Shown here piece after piece: positions 33,475 through 46,006 of a DNA stretch of 64,000 nt (position 1 is the stretch's first letter; every line of letters begins with the position of its first letter). Source of the DNA: Adiantum capillus-veneris (Eukaryota > Streptophyta > Polypodiopsida > Polypodiales > Pteridaceae); NCBI GenBank assembly GCA_014529385.2, contig CM043971.1, positions 98,659,985 through 98,723,984 on the forward strand. The letters run 5' to 3'. Position numbers and translations under genes: made by a program. The notes under the pieces were generated by a model that was not told where the DNA came from, made no database searches, and saw only the letters and a list, made by a program, of their open reading frames with translations.

Positions 33475-35100
33475 ATGGCTAACAATAACCAAGAGAGTAG
33501 AATTAACATTGATAACTTTGATTTTACACATGAAGGTGCTAATGGTGATGCCCCCATGTTTATCAATTATCTTCTTACTAGGTTGCGTCAACCCTACTTT
33601 GCAAGCCTAAGTTACTCAACAACTTCATGCTTATGGGATTTCCCTTCCTCTCCAAGAGGAGAGAGAGCTTAGGAGGCCTCTTGATGAGACCCCCAAAAGA
33701 AGATTCTCTCCCATACGAGAAGAGGAATCCACAGAACAAGAAATTAGTGAATCCCTAAGTTCCTCTGAAGATGTGGCTCCACAAGACGGCGGTCTAGACA
33801 ATCACCAACTCCTCCCATGAAGAAATGGTCAACACACAGTCCTTGTCCTTGTCACTTCAAATGGGAAGAGAGGAAACAAAAGAAGAAAATGTCAAGAAAG
33901 AGGTTACCCTCTTCTCCTTCTTCTTCACCTTCCTCCTCTCCCGATGAAATCTATGGCTATTCTCCTAGAGAATACAAGAGGGGAGGACATCGCAAATCAT
34001 ACCCTGCATGACGAAGATCACAAAAGCTCAAGAAGTTCAAAGAGGGAGGAAAGAATATCTCTTTTCTCACCTATGATGGCACCTTTGGTGGCACCAACAA
34101 AGTATTGGCCTGCATCCAAAAATTTGATGCGGCCTTTGAAGACGAGGGCTTCACGGAGTCCTCCAAGCTACGCCATGTAGCTATGCACTTCCATAAATTG
34201 GCTCGTCAATGGTGGGCTAGCCTTCGTGGCAATGGTGAAGCCCCAAAGACATGGAAAACTCTACGAGTTTCCATCATGAAGCAATTCCTTGCAAGCGATG
34301 CAAAGGACAAAGTACTTACCGAATGGTGCAATTTGAAGCTTCTCTCACATGAGTCTATTCACAAATATGTGGACAAGTTTTGGGAATTTTACATCTCAAG
34401 GCTACTGTCTTCCAAAAGATAGACTTCACCAAGCAAAAATAAAAATTTTGTGTGGGATTACCTGAAGAAATGGTCGAGTATGTCAACTCCCAACGGCCTG
34501 GTTCTATCACCGAAGTAATCCAACACACCATGGTTGCTTCCGCATCAATTTCCAACAAGGGACTAGACGGAATGTCAAAGCCATGGAAAACAAAGACAAA
34601 AATGATGCAAAGAGGAAAACCAATGCCCAAAATTATTCCCAAGGCACTTCCTACAACAACAAATAGGTCCAAGTAGAAGGAAGTTGATAAAGGTAAAAAC
34701 AAACTCTCTCATGAAGAGCTTGAAGCTTTTTGCAAGGACCATAAGTGTTTTAAGCGTGGGGAGCAAGGACATGGCTATCATTCTTGCCCCAAGAACAATG
34801 CTCGCAATGAGACTCCTAGGGCTTCCACCATCGAATCTCCAAAAGAGGATGTTCATTGCAAAGGATCATCTCTCCTATGCTTGGGGAAAGGTAAGGGAGA
34901 AAGATGCCTTCATCTTGTTTGACCCTAGCTCTACTCGCAACTTCATATCAATGGAGTTGGCCACCAGGTTGGACATTCAAGCTTTTGAGATGGGAGATAT
35001 TGTAACGGCTGACACAGCTTTCAAGGGACATCAAGCCTCCATTACTCCCTTATTGCAAAGCTGAGGCTTCATGTCCAAAGCTATGTCGACAAAGAAGACT
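33475..35100 (+). pseudogene. gag: X1 Gag and protease, broken
   Basis: ATG at 33475 (MANNNQESRINIDNFDF) is conserved in X2. The core frame (34105-34422) has FDAAFEDEGFTESSKLRHVA and HFHKLARQWWASLRGNG, a retrotrans-gag signature. The zinc knuckle region has lost one Cys (CFKRGEQGHGYHSC, against CIKCGEQGHGYRSC in X2). The protease motif reads LFDPSSTRNFIS, lacking the D-[ST]-G pattern. Several frame changes occur; the frame closes near 35064. Confidence 0.87.
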
Positions 35101-35900
35101 TTTTCATCTCCTCTCCAACATGAGGATGTTATCCTAGGGGCGCCATGATTTTTGTCAAGAATCCACTAATGATGCTAATGGTTTATCAAATGAAAATGGT
35201 AGGAATCAAGAAGAGTTAGACTTGTCTACTTTTCTAAATGGATCCCAAGATGTTTTCATCGATGATATCCCTATGGACTTACCTCCAAAGAGAGGGGATG
35301 ATGACAATCAAATTGAGCTCTTACCAGGAAGCTCAATGCCTAACAAGCCTCCTTATTGAGTTTCCCAAGCTCAACAAGAGGAGATCATGAGGCAAGTACA
35401 AGAATTGGTAGACAAAGGGATGGTGAGGCCTACCTCCTCTCCCTTTTGTTCTCCAATCCTTTTAGTGCAAAAGAAAGATGGTACATACCATATGTGTGTC
35501 GACTATCGAGCACTAAACCATATCACTATCAAAAACAGAGTTTTTGTGCCTCAGATAGAAGATCTGTTTGATAAGCTACAAGGCTCTACTTACTTCAGTA
35601 GGATTGACCTTAAAAGTAGCTATCATCAAATAAGGATAGTGGATGAAGATATCCTAAAGACCGCGTTTTGTACAACGTTTGGTCTTTATGAATATCTAGT
35701 CATGCCTTTTGGCTTGACCAATGCACCAGCCACATTCAATGGTTTGATGGAGAAAATATTTAGACCCTACCGCAAGTTCACTGAAGTGTTCTTTGGTGAT
35801 ATCATCATCTACTCCAAGTCCTTGGAGGAACACAAGCAACATCTCCAAGTGGTTTTTCAAGCATTGAGGGAGAACAATATTTTTCTCAACCAAAAGAAAA

Positions 35901-36060
35901 GCGAATTTTTCCTTCAAGAGATTCAATACCTAGGTCATATTACCTCTCAAGATGGTATCCGTATGAATCCATCAAAGTTAGCGAATTTTTCCTTCAAGAG
36001 ATTCAATACCTAGGTCATATTACCTCTCAAGATGGTATCCGTATGAATCCATCAAAGTTA
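35901..36060 (+). repeat. 80-bp tandem duplication in X1 RT
   Basis: Units 35901-35980 and 35981-36060 are identical as far as I can read. X2 has a single copy here, so the copy is specific to X1 and shifts the frame. Confidence 0.95.
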
Positions 36061-36636
36061 GAGGTAATAAAAGCATGGCCTAATCCAAGGAATCTACATG
36101 AGCTAAGAAGCTTTATTGGTATGTGTACATACTATAGACGCTTCATAGAAAAAATTTCTGAAATAGCAGAATCATTACATGACTTAACAAAGAAGAACAT
36201 TAAGTATTCATGGACTGCTAAGGAGCAAAAATCTTTTGACAAGCTCAAAGAGAAGCTTACCTCTCAACCAGTCCTCATGCTTTCGAATCTCTCAAAGCCA
36301 TTTGAGGTCCAATGTGATGCTTGTGGTGATTGCCTTGGAGCAGTCTTGCTTCAAGAATGGCATGCCATAACATATGAGAGCCGAAGGCTCAATACGGAGT
36401 AACAGGTCTTGGGCCTTTATGAGAAAGAGCTTTTAGCTGTTCTACATGCCCTAGACACATGGAAGCACTATTTATTGGGGACTCCATTCATTTTACAAAC
36501 ACACCACCAAAGTCTCAAGTACTTCATGACACAAACCAAGCTTTTCGACAAACAAATGAGGTGGGAAAATTTTCTTTTGCAATTTTATTTTCATATTGCT
36601 CACATTGCTAGTAAGCACAATCAAGTGGCCAATGCA

Positions 36637-36814
36637 CTTTCACGACGACCAAAAGTCAATGTGGTGTCTATAGCAACTCACAATGATCTATCTTCCATGA
36701 TAGGTGAGTATGCTATTGAACCTGACTTTCACGACAACCAAAAGTCAATGTGGTGTCTATAGCAACTCACAATGATCTATCTTCCATGATAGGTGAGTAT
36801 GCTATTGACCTTGA
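36637..36814 (+). repeat. 89-bp tandem duplication in X1 RNase H/integrase
   Basis: Units 36637-36725 and 36726-36814, with a few differences. X2 has one copy. The frame is shifted. Confidence 0.93.
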
Positions 36815-38190
36815 CTTCAAAGATGTAATGTCAGCCCTTGATTTGGGGAAGAAAGAGGAACCATTCACCTTGCAAGATGGTTATCTTCTCCATGGAAATA
36901 GGCTATGTGCTACCCACTCCCTTCGTGAGAAAGTCATGTATGAATCCCATGCTCCACCTTATGCGGGGCATAGAGGCATTCAACCTACTCTTCGAGGAGT
37001 AGAGACATACTTCTATTCCATGAAAGTAGACATACAAGAGTATGTTTCAAAATGTGTGGTATGCCAAAAGACTATGATAGAGGGAAGAAACCTGGATTAT
37101 TACAGCCATGGCCAATCCCTAACTCACCATGGGAGAGTATATCCATGGATTTTATCTTTGGATTACCCAATTATATCCATGGGAATACGAGAATATGGAC
37201 AATAGTCAACAAGTTTAGCAAGCAAGCACACTTTATTCCTGTCAAAAAGACTATTAAGGCACAACAAATGGCAACCATCTTCATATCTCCCAACATCCAT
37301 CGTGTCAGATAGAGATCCTAGAATGACCAGTAATTTCTGGAAAGGTCTCTTTGAAAATCTAGGTACAAGATTGAATTTCTCTTCGGCCTACCATCCACAA
37401 ACGGATGGCCAAAGTGAGATAGCCAATCTTACGATACTCAATCTAGTAAAGACTTATGTTACAGAATAGATCAACGATCACAATGGGAGAAGTACTTACC
37501 CCTTGTAGAGTATGCGTATAATAATATTGTACATACTACTACAGAAAAAGCACCTTTTGAGATCATAGAGGAAGACCTAAAAGTCCCTTGCTACTTAAAG
37601 TACATGGGAAGATCTTTGTTGTTGATGAGTATAGTCGTGACCTACAAGAATCTTTTCAAAAGGTTAAGGAGGCTATATCCATATCTCAACAAAGACAAAA
37701 AGCTATTGCTGACAAGCACAAAAGGGCCTTAACATTCAAAGAAAATGATTGGGTCTTACTTAAGTTTCCCAAGGCTCAATTGAGACAAACGACGGACATA
37801 AATCCTACCGGTCATCAAAAGTATTATGCTAAATTAGCAAAAAGATACTATGGTCCTATTCAAATCTTGAAGCCAATCAATGACATAGCTTATCAACTCA
37901 AGCTGCCCAACCATTGGCTCATACACAATGCTTTTCATGTGATCCTAATTAAGCCCTACAAAGGAGAGCCACCAATAGAACCAATTATTGAAGACCCTCC
38001 AGAAATCGAAGACCAAGAAGAGGTGCTACAACCCGAAGCTATACTTTGGCATGAAGACAAGGTACTATGGCATGGTAAGATTATCTGACAGTATCTTATT
38101 AAGTTCAAAAATTATCCATTTGAAGATGCTAGATGAATGCAAGGAATACAGCTTAAGGATAGTATGAACCTTGTCAATGCTTACAATGTT

Positions 38191-38549
38191 GCACTAGAGT
38201 AAGAAAATGTATATGCTTTCTAAATGAAAAATGTTTTTGTTTTATAAGACTGGTCCTCTTTTGTGCACAAATTTAAATAGTATGCATGCCTAGAATCATG
38301 TTTGTGATGACGATGTCACTCAAACACCAAGTATAATTTGTCACTCTACTTTGGGAGTATGATATGGATTAAAGAGCAGACATGCTTGTGGAAACTACGT
38401 CTCCCAAGCACCAAATGGACTAGTCATCCATTCTGGAATGATGTCTCAGGGTGAAAAGGGATCCTCTTAATCATAGCCACTAAGAAAGGTAGACTAATGA
38501 TTAAGACTTTATCTCTTCTACCTCATAGTCGAGGACGACTATGATTTCA
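38191..38549 (+). other. 3' untranslated region of X1
   Basis: Gene-free; X2 has the matching stretch at 45660-45995. Confidence 0.75.
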
Positions 38550-38561
38550 AGAGAGAGGTAG
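38550..38561 (+). promoter_or_regulatory. Polypurine tract of X1
   Basis: AAGAGAGAGGTAG just before the 3' LTR, after GTCGAGGACGACTATG. Confidence 0.75.
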
Positions 38562-39650
38562 TGTCATAAAATCTAATATCTAACCAACCCAAATGATTTT
38601 CTCATATTAAACTGATCATTTAATGTGGGAGAATAAAGGGGAACAAGGGTTAGAATATAAACATGTGCTTATGGATCTGTCTCAACATGGGGCCAAGGTT
38701 AAAAGGGATCCAAATGAGAGATGGTATGTTAAAGAGCAATGCTACCTAATGGAGATTAAAGACCGAGATGGGAATCCTACCCAAGCATGAGGTGCTTGTT
38801 GGCTTGCTAAGTGTTAGTGGGAACCTTACCCAAAAGCTTGAGGTGTTTCTCACATGCTTAAATGACTAAGGTTCTTGAAGTATTCAATTCAAAGATAACT
38901 TTTAAGAGGCATCAATGTTTCCATGCTTGATTGACTTAGTCCTTGAAGTATTCAATTCAACCAAATGACTTAATAAGCATAAAAAACACATGTTCAAATG
39001 ATCCTTGACATGTGGCCCTCATGATGTGCTTGAATGCTATTGCATAGGTTTTAAAGGGCCCCAATGAGAATTTAGATACATAAAAATAAATAATTAAGCT
39101 CTTTCTCTCAAAGAGGAAAAAAAGGACACATGTCCAAATAAAATAATAAAATAATATGAGAGAGAGAGAGAGGGAGGTGGACCAAGCATGAGAGGGGGGT
39201 ATACTCTTCCACATACACACACACATTCTCTCATTGTGTGAAGTGCAAAGTGCAAGAGCTCCATCCCCTTCTCCAAGCTTGTTGAGAAGTGGAGAGCCTA
39301 CACCAACACTCTTGGCTATGGAATGCAAATCCAACCAAGAGCCATGCTTCAGTGCTTAAGCTTGCCATCTTCTTCATCTTCATTACTATGCTATTATGCT
39401 ATGCTAAGCAAAAAGAGTGATGATAAGTGAGGAACTATTTCTTTCTCTTATGGATGATTCTTCCTCCTCTTCCCTACCTCATTCCCCGCTAGCTCTCTCC
39501 ACCTTCAAAGATGTTTGAGGCCTTGGGACTGAGTCTTGGGATAGTTAATTCTTTTTGCAAAGTTTATGCTAAGCTTGTGATGCATGAAGCTTTCCATCTT
39601 CATAGCATCACCAAGGTCACAACGAACACAAAGATTTTATTGTAAGATTA
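38562..39650 (+). repeat. 3' LTR of X1, truncated at its right end
   Basis: Starts TGTCATAAAATC and follows LTR 31625-33060 (with a deletion near 38765) as far as AACACAAAGATTTTATTGTA, then stops matching. About the last 300 bp are missing. Confidence 0.85.
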
Positions 39651-39673
39651 CGTTACAAGATTGTATTGTAAGA

Positions 39674-39720
39674 TGATTGCCATGGCTGACAGCCACCCTC
39701 CATAGCTCTCAAGCTTATCA
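39674..39720 (+). repeat. Fragment of copia C3 LTR end
   Basis: GCCATGGCTGACAGCCACC...CTCAAGCTTATCA matches the end of the C3 LTR near 49571-49612 in opposite orientation. It is part of the filler between the two X LTR pieces. Confidence 0.75.
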
Positions 39721-39735
39721 TCTATAGCCCACGTG

Positions 39736-39797
39736 TAATGGAAATGGCCTATGAACTTAGAGAATAGAGGAATTAAGAGATTGTCAAAGTAAGATTG
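39736..39797 (-). repeat. Inverted 62-bp tip of an X LTR
   Basis: TGTAATGGAAATGGCC onwards is the reverse complement of the last 60 or so bases of the X1 5' LTR (to 33060). Confidence 0.85.
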
Positions 39798-40619
39798 TCC
39801 CAAGGCTACCCTTGTTGCTTGGTATGACTCTTGCTTGTGATTGGCTAGGCCTGGAGTGGTCCAATGAGCTTCAAGCATGAGCTACAAGGGGGGGGTCGAC
39901 CAAAGCAAGTAGGGGGCCTACTTGAGGGGTATACTCTCCCACACACACTTGCATTGTGCAAAGTGCAAGAGCTCCCTCTCCTTCTCCAAGCAAGTAGAGA
40001 GGTTGAGAGCCTACACCAACACTCTTGGCTATGGAATGCAAATCCAACCAAGAGCCATGCTTCAATACTTAAGCTTGTCATATTGTCCATCTTCATTACT
40101 ATGCTATTATGTATGCTAACAAGAAGAATGATGATAAGTGAGAAACTCATTCTTTCTTCTATGAAATGTTTCTTCTTCCTCTTCCCTACCCTCATTCCAT
40201 GCTAGCTCTCTCCACCTTCAAAGGTGTTTGAGGCCTTGGGACTGAGAATTGGGATAGTTAATGCTTTCCACAAAGTTTATGTTATGCTCGTGATGCATGA
40301 AGCTTTCCGTATTCATTGCATCACCTAGGTCACAAGGAACACACAGACTGTATTGTAACAAGTCTCTCTTGATGGGAGAAACTATAATACAAATGCCTTT
40401 TGGAGGGTGGACCGACTCCACATAAATCCGGTCCTCAATTGTTGTCATGCTCTCTAAACTCTCTCTCTTGCAAAAGTATTGTTCATGCCAAGTTAACTAA
40501 ATGCTATGTTTATGTTTTTACCTTCAATTATGTTCACCCGCTATGCTCACAAAGTAATTTCTCAAAAGTACTCTCTCTAATTTCCGCTACTCTCAAGTTA
40601 ATAGGCCAATTTCATTACA
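39798..40619 (+). repeat. 5' LTR of X2, truncated at its left end
   Basis: From TCCCAAGGCTACCC it matches the right part of the third X LTR (from about 46733) to the terminal CATTACA at 40619. The first 700 bp or so are missing. Confidence 0.85.
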
Positions 40620-40620
40620 T

Positions 40621-40633
40621 TGGTATTAGAGCA
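40621..40633 (+). promoter_or_regulatory. PBS of X2
   Basis: TGGTATTAGAGCA directly after the LTR; one change from the initiator-Met type. Confidence 0.85.
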
Positions 40634-40944
40634 TTTTGTTTCTCTTTTCTTGCTTAAGAAAAGAGGTCCGGGATATGGTGCACACCTCGGGAGATTTGGA
40701 TTTAATAATGGAGTCGTTTTAGACTTGCCTACGGCTTTACCATTATTGAGCACTACGAATTCCGAAAGGAGCTAGCCCTCGACAACTCTGCAATATTAGA
40801 CCCACTTCACCACTCTCTATACTTAACCACTTAGAGCCGTGGGTGTAGATACTTAAGAGCTAATTTTCAAAGGCTAAGGGGAGTGGCAACTAAGGTTTTG
40901 AATTGCCAAAGCATACACTAAGTACGTACACAAATGTTGTTAAC
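40634..40944 (+). other. Leader of X2
   Basis: Gene-free; aligns with X1's leader. Confidence 0.75.
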
Positions 40945-42540
40945 ATGGCTAACAACCAAGAGAGTAGAATAAACATTGATAGCTTTGATTTTGCACATGA
41001 AAGTGCTAATGATGATGCCCCCATGTTTGTCAATTATCTCGTCTAGGTTGCAAAAAGCTATGGGAAACCCTGCTTTGCAAGCCGAAGTTACTCAACAACT
41101 TCGCGCTTATGGGATTTCCCTTCCTCTCCAAGAGGAGCGAGAGCTTAGGAGGCCTCTTGAAGAGACCCCCAAAAGAAGACTCTCTCCCATACGAGAGGAG
41201 GAATCCAAAGATCAAGAAAGCAATGAAACTTTAAGTTCCTCTGAAGATGTGGCTCCATGAAGATGGAGGTCTAGACGATCACCAACTCCTCCTAAGGGAA
41301 AAAGATCAACACACAGTCGTTCTTCTTGTCACCCCAAAAGTGAAGAGAGGAAACAAAGGAAGAAAAGGTCAAGAAAGAGTCCTCCTCTTCCGATGAAAGC
41401 TATGGCTATTCTCCTAGAGAATACATGAGGGGAGGACATCACAAATCATATCCTGCATGGCGAAGGTCACAAAAGCTCAAGAAGTTCAAAGAGGGAGGAA
41501 AGAGTATCTCTTTTTTCACATATGATGGAACCTTTGGTGCCACCGACAAAGTGTTGGCCTTCATCCAACAATTTTATGCGGCCTTTGGAGATGAGGGATT
41601 TACGGAGTCCTCCAAGCTACGCCATGTAGCTATGCACTTCCAAAAATTGGCTCGTCAATGGTGCGCTAGCCTTAGTGGCAATGGAGAAGTCCCAAAGACA
41701 TTGAAAACTCTACAAGTTTCCATCATGAAGCAATTCCTTGCAAGCGATGCAAAGGACAAAGTGCTTACCGAATGGCGCAGCTTAAAGCTTCTATCTCATG
41801 AGTCTATCCCCAAGTATGTAGACAAGTTTTGGGATTTACATCTCAAGGCAGTACTGTCTTCCAAAAGATAGACTTTGTCAAGCAAAAGCAACAGTTTTGT
41901 GCGGGATTATCTGAAGAGATGGCCGAGTATGTCAACTCTCAACGGCCTGGTTCTATCATTGAATTAATCCACCACACTATGGTTGCTTCGCACATCAACT
42001 TCCAACAAGGGGATAGACAGAATGTCAAGCCCATGGAAAATAAAGATAAAGGTAATGCCAAGGGGAAACCAATGCCCAAAATTATTCCCATGGCACTTTC
42101 AACAACAACAAAAACAACAACAACAATCGGTCCAAGGAGAAGGGAGTTTACAAAGGCAAAAAAAAAACTCTCTCCTGAAGAGCTTGAAGCTTTTCGCAAA
42201 AACCATAAGTGTATTAAGTGTGGGGAGCAAGGACATGGTTATCGATCTTGCCCCAAGAAGAATTTTCGTAATGAGACTCCTAGAGCTTCCACCATCGAAG
42301 CTCCAAAAGAGGATGCTCAATGCAAAGGTGCACCTCTCTCCTATGCTTGGGGAAAAGCAAGAGAGCATGATGCCTTCATCTTGTTTGACCCTAACTCTAC
42401 TCACAACTTCATATCAACAGAGTTGGCCACCAAATTGGGAATTCAAGCTTTCGAGATGGGAGATGATGTAACGGGGCCGACACTACTTTCAAGGGACAGC
42501 GAGCCTCCGTTACTCCCTTGATTGGAAAGTTGAGGCTCCA
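40945..42540 (+). pseudogene. gag: X2 Gag and protease, broken
   Basis: ATG 40945 (MANNQESRINIDSFDFAHE). The core ORF 41425-41871 has FYAAFGDEGFTESSKLRHVA, LARQWCASLSGNG and FLASDAKDKVLTEWRSL. After a frame change near 41860, the next frame reaches 42521 with EEMAEYVNSQRPGS, a zinc knuckle CIKCGEQGHGYRSC (intact C-x2-C-x4-H-x4-C) and the protease motif LFDPNSTHNFIS. It is better preserved than X1. X2's Gag N-part is broken by small indels near 41040. Confidence 0.88.
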
Positions 42541-42959
42541 TGTCCAAAGCTATGTCGACAAAGAATACTTTTTCATCTCTCCTCTCCAACATGAGGATGC
42601 TATCCTAGGGGCGCCATGGTTTGATCTCATGGATGCCAACCTGAAGTTCCCTGAAAGAGAATCTACTTCACCTACAAGGGAAAGAACATGTATATAGATG
42701 CTAGTGAGTGTGGTTGTACTGTACCACTTGAACAATCCTCCTGCTTTTGGTAAATCAATGAAGAGCTCTATTTTTGCGTACATGATTTTTGTCAAAGAGT
42801 CTCTAAAAGATCCTAATGTGTACATGGTAGGAATCAAGAAGACTTAGAATTGTCTGATTCCAAGATGTGTTCATCGATGATATCCCTATGGACTGATCTC
42901 CAAAACGAGGGGATGATGACCATCACATTGAGCTCCTTCCAGGAAGCTCACCGCCTAAC

Positions 42960-45660
42960 AAGCCTCCCTATCGAGTTTCTCAAGCTCAACAAGAGGAGAT
43001 AATGAGACAAGTACAAGAACTGGTTGACAAAGGGATGGTGAGACCTAGCTCCTCTCCTTTTTGTTCTCCAGTCCTTTTAGTGCAAAAGAAAGATGGTACA
43101 TATCGTATGTGTGTGGACTATTGAGCACTAAATCATATCACTATCAAAAACAAATTTTTCGTGCCTCGAGTATAAGATCTGTAAGGCTCTACCTACTTCA
43201 ATAGGATTGACCTTAAAAGTGTCTATCATCAAGTAAGGATAGTGGCTGAAGATATCCTAAAGACCATGTTTCGCACAACATTTGGTCTTTATGAATATCT
43301 AGTCATGCCTTTTGGCTTAACTAATGCACCGGCCACATTCAATTGTCTAATGGAGAAAATTTTTAGACCCTGCCACAAATTCACTGGAGTATTCTTTGAT
43401 GATATCATCATCTACTCCAAGTCTTTGGAGGAACATACGCAACATCTCCAAGTGATTTTTCAAGCATTGAGGGAGAACAAGCTTTTTCTCAACCAAAAGA
43501 AAAGCGAATTTTTCCTTCAAAAGATTCATTACCTAGGTCATATTATCTCTCGATGGTATTTGTATGGATCCATCAAAGTTAGAGGTAATAAAAGCATGGC
43601 CTAATCCAAGGAATTTACATGAGCTAAGAATCTTTATTGGTATGTGCGCATGCTATAGACGCTTCATAGCAAAATTCTCTCAAGTAGCAGGACCACTACA
43701 TGACTTAACTAAGAAGAATGTTAAGTATGTATGGACTGCTAAGGAGAAAAATGCTTTTGATAAGCTCAAAAAAATTCTTACCTCCCAACCAGTCCTCATG
43801 CTTCTAGATCTCTCAAAGCCATTTGAGATCCAATGTGATGCTTGTGGTGATTGCCTTGGAGCAGTTTTGCTTCAAGAAGGGCATGCCATAGCATATGAGA
43901 GCCGAAGGCTCAATATGGATGAATGAGTCTTGGGCATTTATGAGAAAGAGCTTTTAGTTGTTCTACATGCCCTAGACACATGGAAGCACTACTTATTAGG
44001 GACTCCATTTATTCTACAAACTGACCACCAAAGTCTCAGTTATTTCATGACGCAAACCAAGATTTTCGACAAACAAATGAGGTGGGCAAATTTTCTTTTG
44101 CAATTTAATTTCCATATTGTTCACATTGCTGGTAAGCACAATCAAGTGGCCGATGCACTTTCACGACGACCAAATGCGGTGTCTATAGCTACTCACGATG
44201 ATCTATCTTTTGTGATAGATGAGTATGCTATTGACCCTGACTTTAGAGACATAATGTCAGCCCTTGCTTTGGGGAAGAAAGAGGAACCATTCACCTTGCA
44301 AGATGGTTATCTTCTCCATGACAATAGGCTATGTGTTACCCATTACCTTCGTGAGAAAGTTATGTATGAATCCCATGCTCTTTGCTATGCGGGATATAGA
44401 GGCATTCAACCTACTCTCCGAGGAGTGGACATATTTCTATTGACCTACCATGAAAGTGGACATACAAGAGTATATTTCAAAATGTGTAGTATGCCAAAAG
44501 ACCGAGTATGATAGAGGGAAGCAACCTGGATTACTCCAGCCATTGCCTATCCCAAATTCGCCATGGGAGAGTGTATCCATGGATTTTATCTTTGGATTAC
44601 ACAAGTCTATCCATGGGAATACAGGAATATGGATAATAGTCGACGTGTTTAGAAAGCAAGAACACTTTATTCCTGTCAAAAAGACTATTAAGGCACACCA
44701 AATGGAAACTCTATCATAGATTTTCAAACACCATGGATTACCAACATCCATCGTGTCAGATAGAGATCCTAGAATGACCAGTAGTTTTTGGAAAGGTCTC
44801 TTTAAAAATCTAGGAACAAGATTGAATTTCTCTTCGGCCTATCATCCACAAACGGATGGCCAAAGTGAGATATCCAATCTTATGATACTCGATCTACTAA
44901 AGACTTATGTTACAAAAGTAGATCAACGCTCACAATGGGAAAAGTACTTACCTCTTGTAGAGTATGCCTACAATAATACTGTACATACTTCTACGGGAAA
45001 AGCACCTTTTGAGATCATAGAGGGAAGACCTAAAAGTCCCTTGATACTTAAAGTACATGGGAATATCTTTGCTTCTGATGAGTATAGTTGTGACCTACAA
45101 GAATCTTTTCAAAATATTAAGGAGGCTATATCCATCTCTCAACAAAGACAAAAAGATGCTGCTGGCAAGCACAGAAGGGCCTTAATGTTCAAAGAAAATG
45201 ATTGGGTCTTACTTAAGTTTCCTAAGGCTCAATTAAGGCAAATGAGGGGCATAAATCCTTCAGGCCATCAAAAGTATTATGCTAAGCTAGCAAAAAGATA
45301 CTATGTTCCTTTCCAAATCTTGAAGCCTATCAATGAGACGGCTTACCAACTTAAGTTGCCCAACCATTGGCTCATACACAATTCTTTTCATGTGAGCATA
45401 CTCAAGCCCTACAAAGGAGAGCCACCTAGTGAACCAATTATTGAATGCCCTCCCAAAGTTGAAGACCAAGAAGAGGTGCTACAACCCAAAGCTATTCTTC
45501 GGCATGAAGACAAGGTACTATGACATGGTAAGATTATCTGACGATATCTTTTTAGTGCAAAAATTATCCTTTTGAAGATGCTACATGGATGCAAGGAATA
45601 CAACTTAAGGATACTATGAACCTTGTCAATGCTTACAATGCTACATTAGAGTAAGCACAT
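42960..45660 (+). pseudogene. pol: X2 pol: RT, RNase H, integrase, chromodomain, broken
   Basis: RT: LLVQKKDGTYRMCVDY followed by a stop, then a deletion near 43180 and a frame 43242-43604 with [13 protein letters not shown] and an intact FFDDIIIYS. RNase H: QCDACGDCLGAVLLQ, LQTDHQSLSYF and VADALSRRP. Integrase: CVVCQKTEYDRG, SMDFIFGLH, VSDRDPRM and HPQTDGQSE. The last frame, 44753-45523, ends in a chromodomain-like tail from HEDKVL onward. Individual catalytic motifs survive, but stops at 43123, 43924 and 44717 and frame changes stop full translation. Confidence 0.9.
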
Positions 45661-46006
45661 GTACAATTTTCTTTTAAATTACCAATGTTTTTGTCTTATA
45701 AGACTAGTTCTCCTTTTATTGTGCAAAAATTTAAATACTATGCATGCTTAGAATCAAGTTTGTGATGAAGACATCTCTCAAACGCCAAGTAAAATTTGTC
45801 ACTACTTGGCAGAATGAAATGGACTAAAGAGCAGACATGCTTGCGGCAGCTGTGTCTCCCAAGCACCAAATGATTAATCATCCATCTTGGAAAGATGTCG
45901 TAGGGTCAAAAGGAATCCTCTACCCGCTAAGTAAGATTGACTAATGACTAAGTCTTTATCTCTTCTATCTCATAGTCGAGGACGACTATGATTTCAAGGA
46001 TGATAA
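45661..46006 (+). other. 3' untranslated region of X2
   Basis: Gene-free; ends with a degraded purine tract (TCAAGGATGATAA) before the LTR. Confidence 0.7.

Larger units (their letters stand above)
35340..38190 (+). pseudogene. pol: X1 pol: RT, RNase H, integrase, chromodomain, broken
   Basis: RT (35387-35970): [46 protein letters not shown]. The catalytic block is FFGDIIIYS, with Gly in place of the first Asp. RNase H: QCDACGDCLGAVLLQ and LGLYEKELLAVLHALD, but THHQS replaces TDHQS. Integrase: CVVCQK, SMDFIFGLP, SDRDPRM in pieces. A C-terminal chromodomain-like end (38040-38200) has HEDKVLWHGKII, YLIKFKNYPFEDAR. Tandem duplications at 35901 and 36637, and stops near 37310-37470, add damage. 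Confidence 0.9.
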
